A stretch of DNA of 64,000 nucleotides from Bacillus sp. FJAT-18017 (lineage in GTDB: Bacteria > Bacillota > Bacilli > Bacillales > Cytobacillaceae): assembly GCF_001278805.1 (NCBI RefSeq), contig NZ_CP012602.1, positions 1,033,001-1,097,000 on the forward strand, read 5' to 3'. The notes below the pieces were generated by a model. It was not told where the DNA came from and made no database searches. It saw only the letters and a program-made list of their open reading frames with translations. Position numbers and translations under genes: made by a program. Shown here piece by piece: positions 52,623 to 61,144 of this stretch. Within the stretch, counting starts at the first letter, position 1. Each line of letters opens with the position of its first letter.

Positions 52623-53216
52623 GTGTTGATTAATATGAATTTTGATTCAATGAATAATGGTAATAAAAAGAGTTGTATTATTGTTTATGGTAAAAACGGA
52701 GAAGTTTACGCAAACTTACTTGTCGGTTTAATAGATGAATTTGAGGAATACGAATGTACTATTTGGAGCGAGGAAAAATTTAAACAAAACCAAGATCAAT
52801 TATCTTCCTCCAATAAAGTTATTTTTATTGGAAATACGAAGGTTTCACAAAAATTCATCCCTAATTTACGAATTAAATACAGTAAATTCGGGATGAATTA
52901 CGGTTGGCTGGGACATAAGTGTGTTATTTATACAAGCCATATTCCTATTAAAAAGGATGAGTTAAACGCTTTTTTAGACTACTGTAAAAAGGTAAGTGAA
53001 GATATTAAAAACATAAGTGAGTCCTTTAGTTCAGTAAAGGCAAAGGCTCTATTTGCTCTTCCACAAATTATAAATCCATTCATTCCTTTGTTAGGAACTA
53101 TAGCCATATCTTTCTTCCAAAGTCAGAAAAAGAGAAAGGCAATTATAGAACAACAATATAATGTTGTGGTTAGAAATTTCTTTATTAATGGTTTAAAAGA
53201 TTTTATGGAGGATTAA
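52623..53216 (+). CDS. Unrecognised protein with C-terminal hydrophobic segment
   Basis: The product (up to 197 residues) has a Rossmann-like alternation at its start (CIIVYGKNGEVYANLLVGLI, KVIFIGNTKVSQ) suggestive of a TIR- or flavodoxin-like fold, although no catalytic residues can be asserted, and one hydrophobic stretch near 150-175 (PQIINPFIPLLGTIAISFF) followed by a basic tail. GTG 52623, TTG 52626 and ATG 52635 are all possible starts after AGGAG. It is three bases from the next gene; the pair is AT-rich and stands alone. Confidence 0.6.
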   Translation: MLINMNFDSMNNGNKKSCIIVYGKNGEVYANLLVGLIDEFEEYECTIWSEEKFKQNQDQLSSSNKVIFIGNTKVSQKFIPNLRIKYSKFGMNYGWLGHKCVIYTSHIPIKKDELNAFLDYCKKVSEDIKNISESFSSVKAKALFALPQIINPFIPLLGTIAISFFQSQKKRKAIIEQQYNVVVRNFFINGLKDFMED

Positions 53217-53219
53217 AAG

Positions 53220-54638
53220 TTGGATTCGTTTAAGGAAGGTTATAGACATTTTGTAAAAAATTCTAGTGGGTTCAAGGGAGTAAATCATAGTTTTGAATAT
53301 GTAAATCAAGTACAAAGGGAAATTGATAAAACCATTGCTGAGATGTCGAAAACAGTTACTCAGCGTTTGAATGCAAATGATGCAACAACAAAGGGTTTTG
53401 TTGCCGAAGATTGGCACGCAGGGACCTTTAATGCAGATGTTGTAGCAAAGGGAGGAAAGGATATCTATGCTAGCGTAGACAAAAGTAATAATCCCATAAA
53501 AGATATTGATATATTTAACAAGGGCACTTCTAGTAGTTGGCAATCCAAATACTATAAATCAGCAGAGGATACAGCAAAGGAGTTGAGTAATCCTAAATAT
53601 AATAATGTTGGAAAGGTAGCCCCTTCAGACCAGATTGCAGAAGATGGTATTAGAACTGCTGCTCAAAAACAAGCACTTAGAAACAGTGAAACTCGCCATG
53701 AAGTAGCAGAAGCTTATCAACATACTGCCAATTATGCCAGATCAGTTATTGAAGAGAATGGATATTCTTCAAGAGGCTTATCAGATAGAGAAGCATTAAA
53801 AATAGTTGAAGAGATAAAGAATGGCACTTTTGATCCCAAAAAGTATGGATTAACTACTGAGGATTTTGTAAAAGTTGAATATGTTATACAGCAATCTTTA
53901 AAAGCAGGTGTAACCGCAGCCGCTTTAACTGCCATAATAAAAGTGACACCAGAAATATATAAAATTATTATGAGTATGATAGAACAAGGTTACATTGAAA
54001 AAGATCAACTAATTCAAGCTGGTTTTATTACCCTTGATTCATCAGTAGAAGGGTTTATAAGAGGTTCGATTGCAGCTGCGATAACGGCTACTTTAAAATC
54101 AGGTTTAGCAGGTGAAACCCTTAAGTCAATTGATCCAAGTATGATTTCATTAGGAACCATACTTGTTATGAATGCGATTCATAATTCATTTAAGGTGGCA
54201 ACAGGTCGAATGAAACCTGTAGAATTTGTAGATGCTTGTGCTCGTGATTTAGTGGTTTCCTCCTTTGCATTGATAGGAGGATCTGTATCTCAGGGATTAA
54301 TACAAATTCCCGTTTTTGGGTTTATGTTAGGAAGTTTCTTGGGTTCTATAGTAGGAAGTTTTGTATATGATGCCGGTAAACGTGTTTGTTTATCTTTTTG
54401 TATAGAATCGGGCTTTACTTTCTTTGGTTTAGTTAAACAAGATTATGTACTACCTAAAGAGGTTATTGTAAGTTTAGGGTTAAAAGTCTTTGAGTATGAA
54501 AGGTTTATCTTTAATCCTCCAGATATTAAACAGTCCGAACCAAATAAGTTTAGTTACAAAAAATTTGAACCTAACACTATTAATATTAATATCTTAAGGC
54601 GAGGAGTTATAGGTGTAAATAAAGTTGGTTTCGTGTAA
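53220..54638 (+). CDS. Large uncharacterised protein with hydrophobic glycine-rich C-terminal half
   Basis: The 472-residue protein starts at TTG 53220 after ATGGAGG. Residues 1-140 include AEDWHAGTFNADVV and KDIDIFNKGTSSSWQSKYYK; the D-I-x-I ... Q-x-K spacing is reminiscent of a PD-(D/E)xK core, but this is weak. From about 215 to 420 come several amphipathic or hydrophobic helices rich in Gly, Ala and Ile (GSIAAAITATLKSGLAG, GFMLGSFLGSIVGSFVYDAG), as in pore-forming or membrane-inserting proteins. I do not recognise the family. The frame may be shortened: another frame continues sensibly past the stop. Confidence 0.6.
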   Translation: MDSFKEGYRHFVKNSSGFKGVNHSFEYVNQVQREIDKTIAEMSKTVTQRLNANDATTKGFVAEDWHAGTFNADVVAKGGKDIYASVDKSNNPIKDIDIFNKGTSSSWQSKYYKSAEDTAKELSNPKYNNVGKVAPSDQIAEDGIRTAAQKQALRNSETRHEVAEAYQHTANYARSVIEENGYSSRGLSDREALKIVEEIKNGTFDPKKYGLTTEDFVKVEYVIQQSLKAGVTAAALTAIIKVTPEIYKIIMSMIEQGYIEKDQLIQAGFITLDSSVEGFIRGSIAAAITATLKSGLAGETLKSIDPSMISLGTILVMNAIHNSFKVATGRMKPVEFVDACARDLVVSSFALIGGSVSQGLIQIPVFGFMLGSFLGSIVGSFVYDAGKRVCLSFCIESGFTFFGLVKQDYVLPKEVIVSLGLKVFEYERFIFNPPDIKQSEPNKFSYKKFEPNTININILRRGVIGVNKVGFV

Positions 54639-54718
54639 TTGATAAAAGGAAAAGTATTGGTACCAATGTTCTTATTACTGGAGATGAAGGATTGTACTTT
54701 CCTAACGGTGGTTATTGA
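54639..54718 (+). other. Possible frameshifted C-terminal extension of the preceding gene
   Basis: In the -1 frame relative to the preceding gene, the sequence reads FRVIDKRKSIGTNVLITGDE and ends at TGA 54716-54718, just before the terminator. It looks protein-like and has no start of its own, which suggests that a frameshift near 54625 removed the original tail. Confidence 0.4.
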
Positions 54719-54730
54719 AAGATCATAAGC

Positions 54731-54769
54731 CTAATTTCTCGCTAAAAATGCGGAGAAATTAGTTTTTTT
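54731..54769 (+). terminator. Terminator of the two-gene AT-rich module
   Basis: CTAATTTCTC pairs perfectly with GAGAAATTAG across 12 bases, followed by TTTTTTT. Confidence 0.9.
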
Positions 54770-55108
54770 ATCCGTCTAAATCCTTAACATTGTAAAATGC
54801 AGTTTCGTGAAATAATCCCATAGGTAATTACGTTGGCACCAAGTGGTAAATAAAGTGGCGATCACTAGTAAAAGAAATGACGGAAGAGGTACATTTTTAT
54901 GGCTGCTGTAATCCGCTTGCTAGTAACGTAATGACACCCAAAACTTTAACTTCATTAACTAACAATACTACAGAATTACTATACTTGTTTGAAAATAGGG
55001 CAGCAATTAGATTTTATTCACAATAATTGGACTAATTAATTTATATTAAAATAGCTTTTTTTATCGTCTGTTTTCTGATATACTTCATTTTGTCATTAAT
55101 TAAATAGT
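54770..55108. other. Intergenic stretch before the guanine riboswitch
   Basis: No gene or clear repeat is seen. The riboswitch promoter must lie in the last 60-80 bases; TTGGAC near 55027 is a possible -35 element but no -10 at good spacing could be settled on. Confidence 0.4.
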
Positions 55109-55181
55109 TTCACTCATATAATCGCAGGGATATGGCCTGCAAGTTTCTACCGAAGCCCCGTAAAGGCTTCGACTATGAGTG
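55109..55181 (+). promoter_or_regulatory. Purine riboswitch, guanine class
   Basis: The aptamer reads CACTCATATAATCGC, GATATGGCCTGC, AAGTTTCTACCG, a GAAGCC/GGCTTC P3 stem around CCGTAAA, then GACTATGAGTG closing P1. This is the complete purine-riboswitch consensus. The specificity base in GACTAT is C (55173), which pairs with guanine or hypoxanthine; adenine switches have GATTAT. Ligand binding is expected to favour the downstream terminator and switch the operon off. Confidence 0.96.
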
Positions 55182-55232
55182 TCGATATATTTGTGTTTTG
55201 TTCTCTTATTGAATAGGTAAGAGATCAATTTG

Positions 55233-55286
55233 AGCCCAAGATATATTGTGCACTCATTAGAGCGTACAACATATCTTGGGCTTTTT
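55233..55286 (+). terminator. Terminator of the guanine-riboswitch expression platform
   Basis: AGCCCAAGATATATTGT pairs with ACAACATATCTTGGGCT with one mismatch, followed by TTTTT, 50 bases after the aptamer. Confidence 0.9.
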
Positions 55287-55330
55287 ATCTTTTGTGTATT
55301 CCTCAATTAAATAGTTTCTGGTGGGAATTG

Positions 55331-55397
55331 TTGTGCAAGTGAGAATGACATGCTTTTTGGGCATTTTTACTTACACAAACTTTTTTTACTCTTTTTT
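55331..55397 (+). terminator. Second terminator-like hairpin in the purine leader
   Basis: TTGTGCAAGTGAGAATG pairs imperfectly with CATTTTTACTTACACAA around TGCTTTTTGGG, followed by a T-rich run. It lies after the riboswitch terminator and 150 bases before the first permease gene, suggesting a second attenuation layer. Confidence 0.5.
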
Positions 55398-55547
55398 CCA
55401 CAAAAATACGAATGTTAAATATATACAAAACGAAGAATGTTCGCATTTTAGCTTCTGCACCTTTTTGTATTTGCCAAAGTTTATTGCTGTATGTTGTTCA
55501 TGATTATTTCAAAATCCCTTTTTTAAAAATAGAAAGAGAGGCCAGAT

Positions 55548-56384
55548 ATGACACACAGAAGATACCCTTATATCATCTTGGCTCCAGGTTTGATTCTTTT
55601 AATTTTGTTCTTGGTATTGCCGCTGATATCCATCATTTTTCCAACATTCTTTGATGGAGGCTTTACCTTCGCCAATTATACTTCATTCTTCATGGATGAT
55701 TACAATATGGGCATTTTTTGGCGGACGATAAAAATTTCGCTGGTTGTAACGTTGATTTGCGTAGCTTTAGGGGTTCCGACGGCTTACTATATTTCCCAGA
55801 GTCCGAAGAAGTGGCGCGGCCTGTTGATGTCTTTAACATTATTTCCTCTACTGACCAATTCAGTTGTGCGAAGTTTCGCATGGATTACCATTTTAGGACA
55901 AGATGGTGTTGCGAATAATCTCTTAATGAGCGCAGGCTTGATTTCCAAACCGCTTACCTTGCTTTATACGGAATTTGCGATTGTGATTGGGTCCGTGTAT
56001 CTATTCTTACCTTTAATGGTCATTACCTTAGTAGGGATTTTAGAGAATATTGAGACTGAATTGATGGAAGCGGCAGAAACCTTAGGTGCCAACCGCTTTC
56101 TTGCTTTTATCAAGGTCATATTGCCATTAAGTGTACCAGGGATCATTGTTGGCAGTATATTGGTTTTCACAGGAACAATGACAGCCTACACAACCCCGCA
56201 ATTATTGGGTGGAAACCGAAATATCATGCTTGCGACCTTCTTGTATCAGAGTGCAACTGCACTAGGCAACTGGCAAGGTGCAAGTGTCATTGCCTTGATC
56301 ATGATTGTGGCAACTTTAATCGTGATGAAGGTACTTAACGTTATTGCCAGACGCATGGATAAGAGAGGTGAGGTAAGTGCGTAA
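55548..56384 (+). CDS. ABC transporter permease, PotB-like
   Basis: The 278-residue protein has six membrane segments and the permease EAA loop EAAETLGANRFLAFIKVILP. It resembles PotB of the spermidine/putrescine class. It is the first gene of a riboswitch-controlled operon. Adenine deaminase and another amidohydrolase downstream, plus a guanine aptamer upstream, point to a purine or purine-derived substrate rather than polyamines. It overlaps the next permease by 8 bases. Confidence 0.88.
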   Translation: MTHRRYPYIILAPGLILLILFLVLPLISIIFPTFFDGGFTFANYTSFFMDDYNMGIFWRTIKISLVVTLICVALGVPTAYYISQSPKKWRGLLMSLTLFPLLTNSVVRSFAWITILGQDGVANNLLMSAGLISKPLTLLYTEFAIVIGSVYLFLPLMVITLVGILENIETELMEAAETLGANRFLAFIKVILPLSVPGIIVGSILVFTGTMTAYTTPQLLGGNRNIMLATFLYQSATALGNWQGASVIALIMIVATLIVMKVLNVIARRMDKRGEVSA

Positions 56385-57156
56385 GAAAATCGGCTTAAAA
56401 ATCTTTGCAGGTTTGGTATTTGCGTTTCTATTTGTTCCATTACTAATTATTGTAATAACCTCGTTTGGAACGAATTCAACGATTCAATTCCCAATTCAAG
56501 GGTTTACTCTTGATTGGTACAGCAAGGTATTTAGCAATGAAGCCTTTATGGACAGTTTCCTTCTCAGTTTGCAAATCGCTTTTTATGGGACGGTTTTAGC
56601 ACTGTTAGTTGGGATCCCTGCTGCATATTCGCTGGCGCGCCACAACGTATTTGGGCGTAGCTGGATTAAGAGCTTCTTTCTCTCACCGACAATTGTGCCT
56701 GGTCTGGTCGTTGGGTATTCATTGTATCAATTCATTGTGATACGATTCCAATTTCCGGTTATTCAAGGCTTGCTGCTGGGTCATTTCTTGATTTGTTTGC
56801 CTTATGTCATCCGTGTAGTAGGTTCGGCCATCGAGCAGCTGGATACTTCGATTGAAGAAGTGTCATGGACATTAGGCTGCACGAAATTACAAACATTTAG
56901 CAAAGTGGTATTGCCGAATATTACGTCAGGTATTTTTGCTTCCTTTATGCTGGCATTCATTAATTCTTTTAACAATATTCCAGTATCACAGTTTTTATCA
57001 GGCCCCGGGGTGACAATGCTGCCGACGAGCTTAATGAATTATATTGAATACAATTATGATCCATCTGTATCAGCATTATCGGTCATTTTAATGCTGGGCA
57101 CAATCGTTCTGATGTACATTATTGAAAAGACATTAGGGTTAGCAAGTATTTCATAG
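56377..57156 (+). CDS. ABC transporter permease, PotC-like
   Basis: The 259-residue protein has six membrane segments and an EAA-type loop, IEEVSWTLGCTKLQTFSKVVLP. It pairs with the preceding permease to form the channel. GTG at 56377 overlaps the upstream gene by 8 bases. PotC-type partners are normally of this length. Confidence 0.87.
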   Translation: MRKKIGLKIFAGLVFAFLFVPLLIIVITSFGTNSTIQFPIQGFTLDWYSKVFSNEAFMDSFLLSLQIAFYGTVLALLVGIPAAYSLARHNVFGRSWIKSFFLSPTIVPGLVVGYSLYQFIVIRFQFPVIQGLLLGHFLICLPYVIRVVGSAIEQLDTSIEEVSWTLGCTKLQTFSKVVLPNITSGIFASFMLAFINSFNNIPVSQFLSGPGVTMLPTSLMNYIEYNYDPSVSALSVILMLGTIVLMYIIEKTLGLASIS

Positions 57157-57193
57157 AACAGCCAAGATACAACAGCAAAGGGGGAAAACCGAG

Positions 57194-58234
57194 ATGTCCT
57201 ATGTTGAATTAAAAGATATTCGTGTAAGTTATGATAACCAGATCAACATATTAAAGGATTTAAATTTATCAATAGAAAAAGGCGAATTGGTTTCCTTATT
57301 AGGACCATCTGGCTGCGGGAAAACAACCACTTTACGTGTGATTGCAGGTTTGATTCAACCAAATGATGGTGAATTCCTAGTTGACAATCAAAACCTGACA
57401 AAGGTTCCTGTGCATAAGCGTGGATTTGGCATGGTATTTCAAAGCTATGCATTGTTTCCTCATCTAACCATTAAGGAAAATGTTCAGTTCGGCTTGAAAT
57501 TACGCAAAGAAAAAAAAGATGCGATTCATAAAAAGGTAAAAGATATATTAGCCATAACAGGCCTGGAAGAGTTGGGTGACCGTTATCCAAAACAACTTTC
57601 AGGTGGTCAAAGACAGCGTGTGGCTTTAGCGCGTGCTCTCGTTATTGAACCTAAATTATTATTATTGGATGAGCCATTAAGTAATCTGGATGCCAAGTTG
57701 CGTGTGGCAATGCGGATTGAAATTAAACGCATCCAAAGTCAATTAGGGATTACCTCTGTGTTTGTCACGCATGACCAAGAGGAATGTTTCTCTATCTCAG
57801 ACAAAGTCGCTGTCATGAATAAAGGGATTATCGAACAGTTCGACACCCCTGAAGAGATTTATAAAAATCCAAAAACGGAGTTCGTTGCTCGCTTTATAGG
57901 CTTTGAGAATTTCTTTGACCTGACTCAGTTGGAAGATGATACGTACAAAGCGGTTGATGGAACGGTTTTCTTAAGTACCCGTAAGTGGGAAACTGGAAAA
58001 CGTACCGGAACCATCCGTCCGGACGACATCGATATTGTAGCAAGCACTGAATCGAACACAAATAATACCGTATCCGGGACAATCAAAGTCCGCACCTTCT
58101 TAGGAAAGTCCTATCAATATGAAGTTGAAACCCCTATTGGGGCATTACTTGTAAATGAAGCGGATGATGTCATCTATCAAGTTGGAGATTCTATTACCCT
58201 ATCGATTCCAGCTCATAAACTTATCGTTGTCTAA
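57194..58234 (+). CDS. ABC transporter ATP-binding protein, PotA-like
   Basis: The 346-residue ATPase has Walker A GPSGCGKT (37-44), the Q-loop in VFQSYALFPHLT, the signature LSGGQRQRVALARAL, Walker B LLLLDEPLSNLD and the H-loop VFVTHDQEE. A TOBE-like C-terminal domain (from about 240, TIRPDDIDIV) is typical of the PotA/UgpC class. It powers the two upstream permeases. Confidence 0.93.
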   Translation: MSYVELKDIRVSYDNQINILKDLNLSIEKGELVSLLGPSGCGKTTTLRVIAGLIQPNDGEFLVDNQNLTKVPVHKRGFGMVFQSYALFPHLTIKENVQFGLKLRKEKKDAIHKKVKDILAITGLEELGDRYPKQLSGGQRQRVALARALVIEPKLLLLDEPLSNLDAKLRVAMRIEIKRIQSQLGITSVFVTHDQEECFSISDKVAVMNKGIIEQFDTPEEIYKNPKTEFVARFIGFENFFDLTQLEDDTYKAVDGTVFLSTRKWETGKRTGTIRPDDIDIVASTESNTNNTVSGTIKVRTFLGKSYQYEVETPIGALLVNEADDVIYQVGDSITLSIPAHKLIVV

Positions 58235-58285
58235 GTTATAAAACTTTTTAAAAAAATACAACAGGATCAATCAAAAGGAGAGAAA

Positions 58286-59344
58286 ATGATGAAGAAAAAA
58301 TTAGGTTTGGTAAGTTCAGTTTTAGTAACCGCTAGTATATTGGCTGCTTGTGGCGGTGGTGAAAGTGCTTCTAATAAAGAACAGAAAACCTTGATCGTTT
58401 CAACGTTTGGTTTGGAAGAAGATAAAATGCAGGAAGATGTCTTCAAGCCGTTTGAAGAAAAACATAATGTAGACATTGTGTTGGAATTGGGTACAAGCTC
58501 AGAACGTATTACAAAACTAAAAAGCAACCCAAACTCAACGGTTGATGTTATTGAACTATCTCAATCCAATGCGGCTGATGGAGCAGAGGCAGGCTTATTT
58601 GAAAAAATGGATAGCTCAAAAGTACCAAACATGGATAACTTAATCGAAAGCGCGAAAGAATTATCTGCAGATGGTTCTGGCCCTGCTTACACGTTGAACA
58701 GTATTGGGATTATTTATAATAAAGAGGCAGCAGGCATGGAAATCAAGGAATGGGAAGATCTTTGGGATCCATCTTTGAAAGGGAAAATCTCTATTCCGGA
58801 CATTGCTTCAACATTTGGCCCAGCAATGCTTCATTTAGCAAGTGATCATAAGAATGTCGACATTACAACCGATAAGGGAGAAGCAGCCTTTAAAGGGATT
58901 ACTGAATTAGCCCCAAATGTTGTAAAAACGTATAGCAAATCGTCTGATCTAGCAAACATGTTCCAATCTGGTGAAATTGTCGCAGCTGTTGTAGGTGACT
59001 TTGCTGTTCCGATTATTTCTGAATCAAATCCAAATGTTGACTATATCGTCCCACAATCCGGAACATACGCAAACTTCAACACAATCAACGTCAACAAAAA
59101 CTCTAAAAATAAAGATTTGGCTTATAAATATATTGACTGGAGACTGAGCCAGGAAGTACAGGAAAAAACGGCTGTGTCTATCAACGAAGCACCAACGAAT
59201 AAAGAAGTTGTGTTAGACGGAGAAACGGCAAAGAACAAAACGTATGGCGAAGTAGCAGAACGCACTAAAATGATTGATTCAAAATTCGTAAATGAAAACC
59301 TTGAATCCTGGATTAATCAGTGGAATAGAATTCTCAATAAATAA
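58286..59344 (+). CDS. Substrate-binding lipoprotein, PotD-like
   Basis: The 352-residue protein has a lipoprotein signal peptide with lipobox L-A-A-C22 (SILAACGGG) and a bacterial periplasmic-binding fold of the PotD/iron-type class (LIVSTFGLEEDKMQEDVFKP, VDVIELSQSNAADG, SIGIIYNKEA, SIPDIASTFGP). The acidic polyamine-binding residues of PotD could not be confirmed. Given the operon, a purine or purine-like ligand is inferred. Two ATG codons are adjacent at the start; AAAGGAG precedes them. Confidence 0.88.
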   Translation: MMKKKLGLVSSVLVTASILAACGGGESASNKEQKTLIVSTFGLEEDKMQEDVFKPFEEKHNVDIVLELGTSSERITKLKSNPNSTVDVIELSQSNAADGAEAGLFEKMDSSKVPNMDNLIESAKELSADGSGPAYTLNSIGIIYNKEAAGMEIKEWEDLWDPSLKGKISIPDIASTFGPAMLHLASDHKNVDITTDKGEAAFKGITELAPNVVKTYSKSSDLANMFQSGEIVAAVVGDFAVPIISESNPNVDYIVPQSGTYANFNTINVNKNSKNKDLAYKYIDWRLSQEVQEKTAVSINEAPTNKEVVLDGETAKNKTYGEVAERTKMIDSKFVNENLESWINQWNRILNK

Positions 59345-59363
59345 TAACACCATGAAGGAGGAG

Positions 59364-59393
59364 AAAGGCTAAGAATGATTCTTGGCCTTTTTT
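59364..59393 (+). terminator. Intra-operon terminator between binding protein and adenine deaminase
   Basis: AAAGGCTAAGAA pairs with TTCTTGGCCTTT around a 3-base loop, followed by TTT. It would reduce expression of the deaminase genes relative to the transporter, or separate two transcripts. Confidence 0.75.
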
Positions 59394-59431
59394 CTCTTTT
59401 ACCATGAAACGCAGGATGGAGGGACATATAC

Positions 59432-61144
59432 ATGCAAGTCGATTTAGTAATAAAAAATGCCCAGGTTTTTAACACGTTTACAAAGAAGTTTGAAGCGAAA
59501 AATGTTTCTATTATTGATGATAAATTTTACTACTTGAAGGCTGGAGAGTTTGAGGATATAGAGGCTGCAAAAGTGGTGGATGCAAAAAATCAGTATATGG
59601 TTCCAGGATTAATGGATATCCATATGCATATTGAAAGCTCGATGACTTCACCTTCTATTTTTTCGGGTGCCGCCTTAGCACACGGAGTAACAACTGTTGT
59701 TGCTGACGCTCATGAGATTGCGAATGTTTTTGGGATGGAGGGTCTGGAGGCGTTCTTCTCCCAGCCTAGTACCATGGATATTTTCTTTGCGATTCCTTCT
59801 TCCGTCCCTTCAACTACGCCAGAACTGGAAACCACTGGGGGCTTTATTGGGGTTGAAGAAGTGAAAAGGCTCTTGCAGCATCCTAAAGTCATTGCGCTTG
59901 GGGAAGCGATGAACTTCAATGGAATTGTTAATGAACCCGATTCTTTGATTCGGCAAATCCTACATGTGGTTCAAACGGAGAGGCCATTTATGCCTTTGGA
60001 AGGCCATATCCCGCGCGTTTCTGAATTGGACTTGGCGAAATTTTTATATGCAGGCCTAACGGCTGACCATACCCACCAGTCGCCCGAATCGATTTATGAG
60101 AAAGTCTCGAGCGGGATGTTTTTGGAGCTGCAAAAGAAGTCGATTACAACGGAAAATATACAGGTGATTGTTGAAAATCAGTTTTATGAATATGTAGCCA
60201 TCATTACCGACGATATTATGGCAGACGATTTACTCGAAGGGCACTTGAATGCAAATGTGCGTTTGGCGATTTCATGCGGAATGCCAGCAGAACAGGCACT
60301 ATACTGCGCGACTTATACGCCTGCCAGAAGGATGGGATTCCAGGACCGCGGTGCGATAATCCCTGGCTTTAAAGCTGACTTCATGTTATTGGATGACGTT
60401 AAAAGCATGGACATTGCCGCGGTTTATAAGGATGGCAAATTGGTGCATGAAAAAGGAAATGAGTTCAGGTATCCAACTGAGAAACCTACTTTTCCTGAGC
60501 ATTTTTATCAATCTCTCCAATGTCGTCCTTTAACATCAGAGGACTTGCGTATTAAGGTGAAAGCATCTGAAAAGGCCTTAGTCAACGTGATCCAAATTTC
60601 TGAAGTGGGCACATTTACTGAACATGTTCAGCGGGAAGTAAGAGTTGTCGATGGAATTTTGGATTGGGAGAATAGTGGGTTGGCCTTGATTATTGTAATG
60701 GAGCGCTATGGGAAAACCGGAGATATCGCCTATGGTTTTGTCGAAAATGCTCTAACAGAAAAAGGAGCCGTTGCCACAACTTGGGCTCATGATCATCATA
60801 ATTTAATGGTAATGGGAACGAGTGCGGAAGATACCGTAATCGCACAAAACGAATTATTGGACATGCAGGGTGGATATGTCGTTGTACAGGCCGGAAAGGT
60901 ACAAGCAGTTTGCCCATTACAGGTTGGCGGCATTATCAGCGATGCACCGATACAAGAACTGGGTGCACAATTAAAGGAAGTTCGCCAAGCAATGGTTGAG
61001 TTAGGATATCGCAACAGCAATGAAATCATGTCCTTCTCCACTTTATCGCTTCCAGTCTCGCCTATTATTAAAATTACCGACAAAGGAATGATGAATGTGC
61101 GTTCTCAAGTGCTCATCCCATTGGTAGAGGGGGAACAAATGTGA
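59432..61144 (+). CDS. ade: Adenine deaminase
   Basis: The 570-residue metal-dependent hydrolase converts adenine to hypoxanthine. It has the characteristic GLMDIHMHIESSMTSPSIF motif (H64, H66), GVTTVVADAHEIANV, GLTADHTHQSPE and the C-terminal AdeC domain with TTWAHDHHNLMVMG. Length matches the family. It is coupled to the next gene: its stop overlaps the following GTG start. Operon position behind a guanine riboswitch fits purine salvage. Confidence 0.94.
   Translation: MQVDLVIKNAQVFNTFTKKFEAKNVSIIDDKFYYLKAGEFEDIEAAKVVDAKNQYMVPGLMDIHMHIESSMTSPSIFSGAALAHGVTTVVADAHEIANVFGMEGLEAFFSQPSTMDIFFAIPSSVPSTTPELETTGGFIGVEEVKRLLQHPKVIALGEAMNFNGIVNEPDSLIRQILHVVQTERPFMPLEGHIPRVSELDLAKFLYAGLTADHTHQSPESIYEKVSSGMFLELQKKSITTENIQVIVENQFYEYVAIITDDIMADDLLEGHLNANVRLAISCGMPAEQALYCATYTPARRMGFQDRGAIIPGFKADFMLLDDVKSMDIAAVYKDGKLVHEKGNEFRYPTEKPTFPEHFYQSLQCRPLTSEDLRIKVKASEKALVNVIQISEVGTFTEHVQREVRVVDGILDWENSGLALIIVMERYGKTGDIAYGFVENALTEKGAVATTWAHDHHNLMVMGTSAEDTVIAQNELLDMQGGYVVVQAGKVQAVCPLQVGGIISDAPIQELGAQLKEVRQAMVELGYRNSNEIMSFSTLSLPVSPIIKITDKGMMNVRSQVLIPLVEGEQM

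Noticed and set aside
55401..55450. Possible PurR boxes (CGAA at 55409, reverse TTCG at 55440)
   Set aside because: One copy fits the PurBox consensus fairly well, but the pair is 27 bases apart rather than the usual 16-17 and the other copy is poor.
55548..59344. Plain annotation as a spermidine/putrescine transporter
   Set aside because: The guanine riboswitch, two purine-type deaminases and PucR-type gene argue against polyamines, so only the structural class (Pot-like) is stated.
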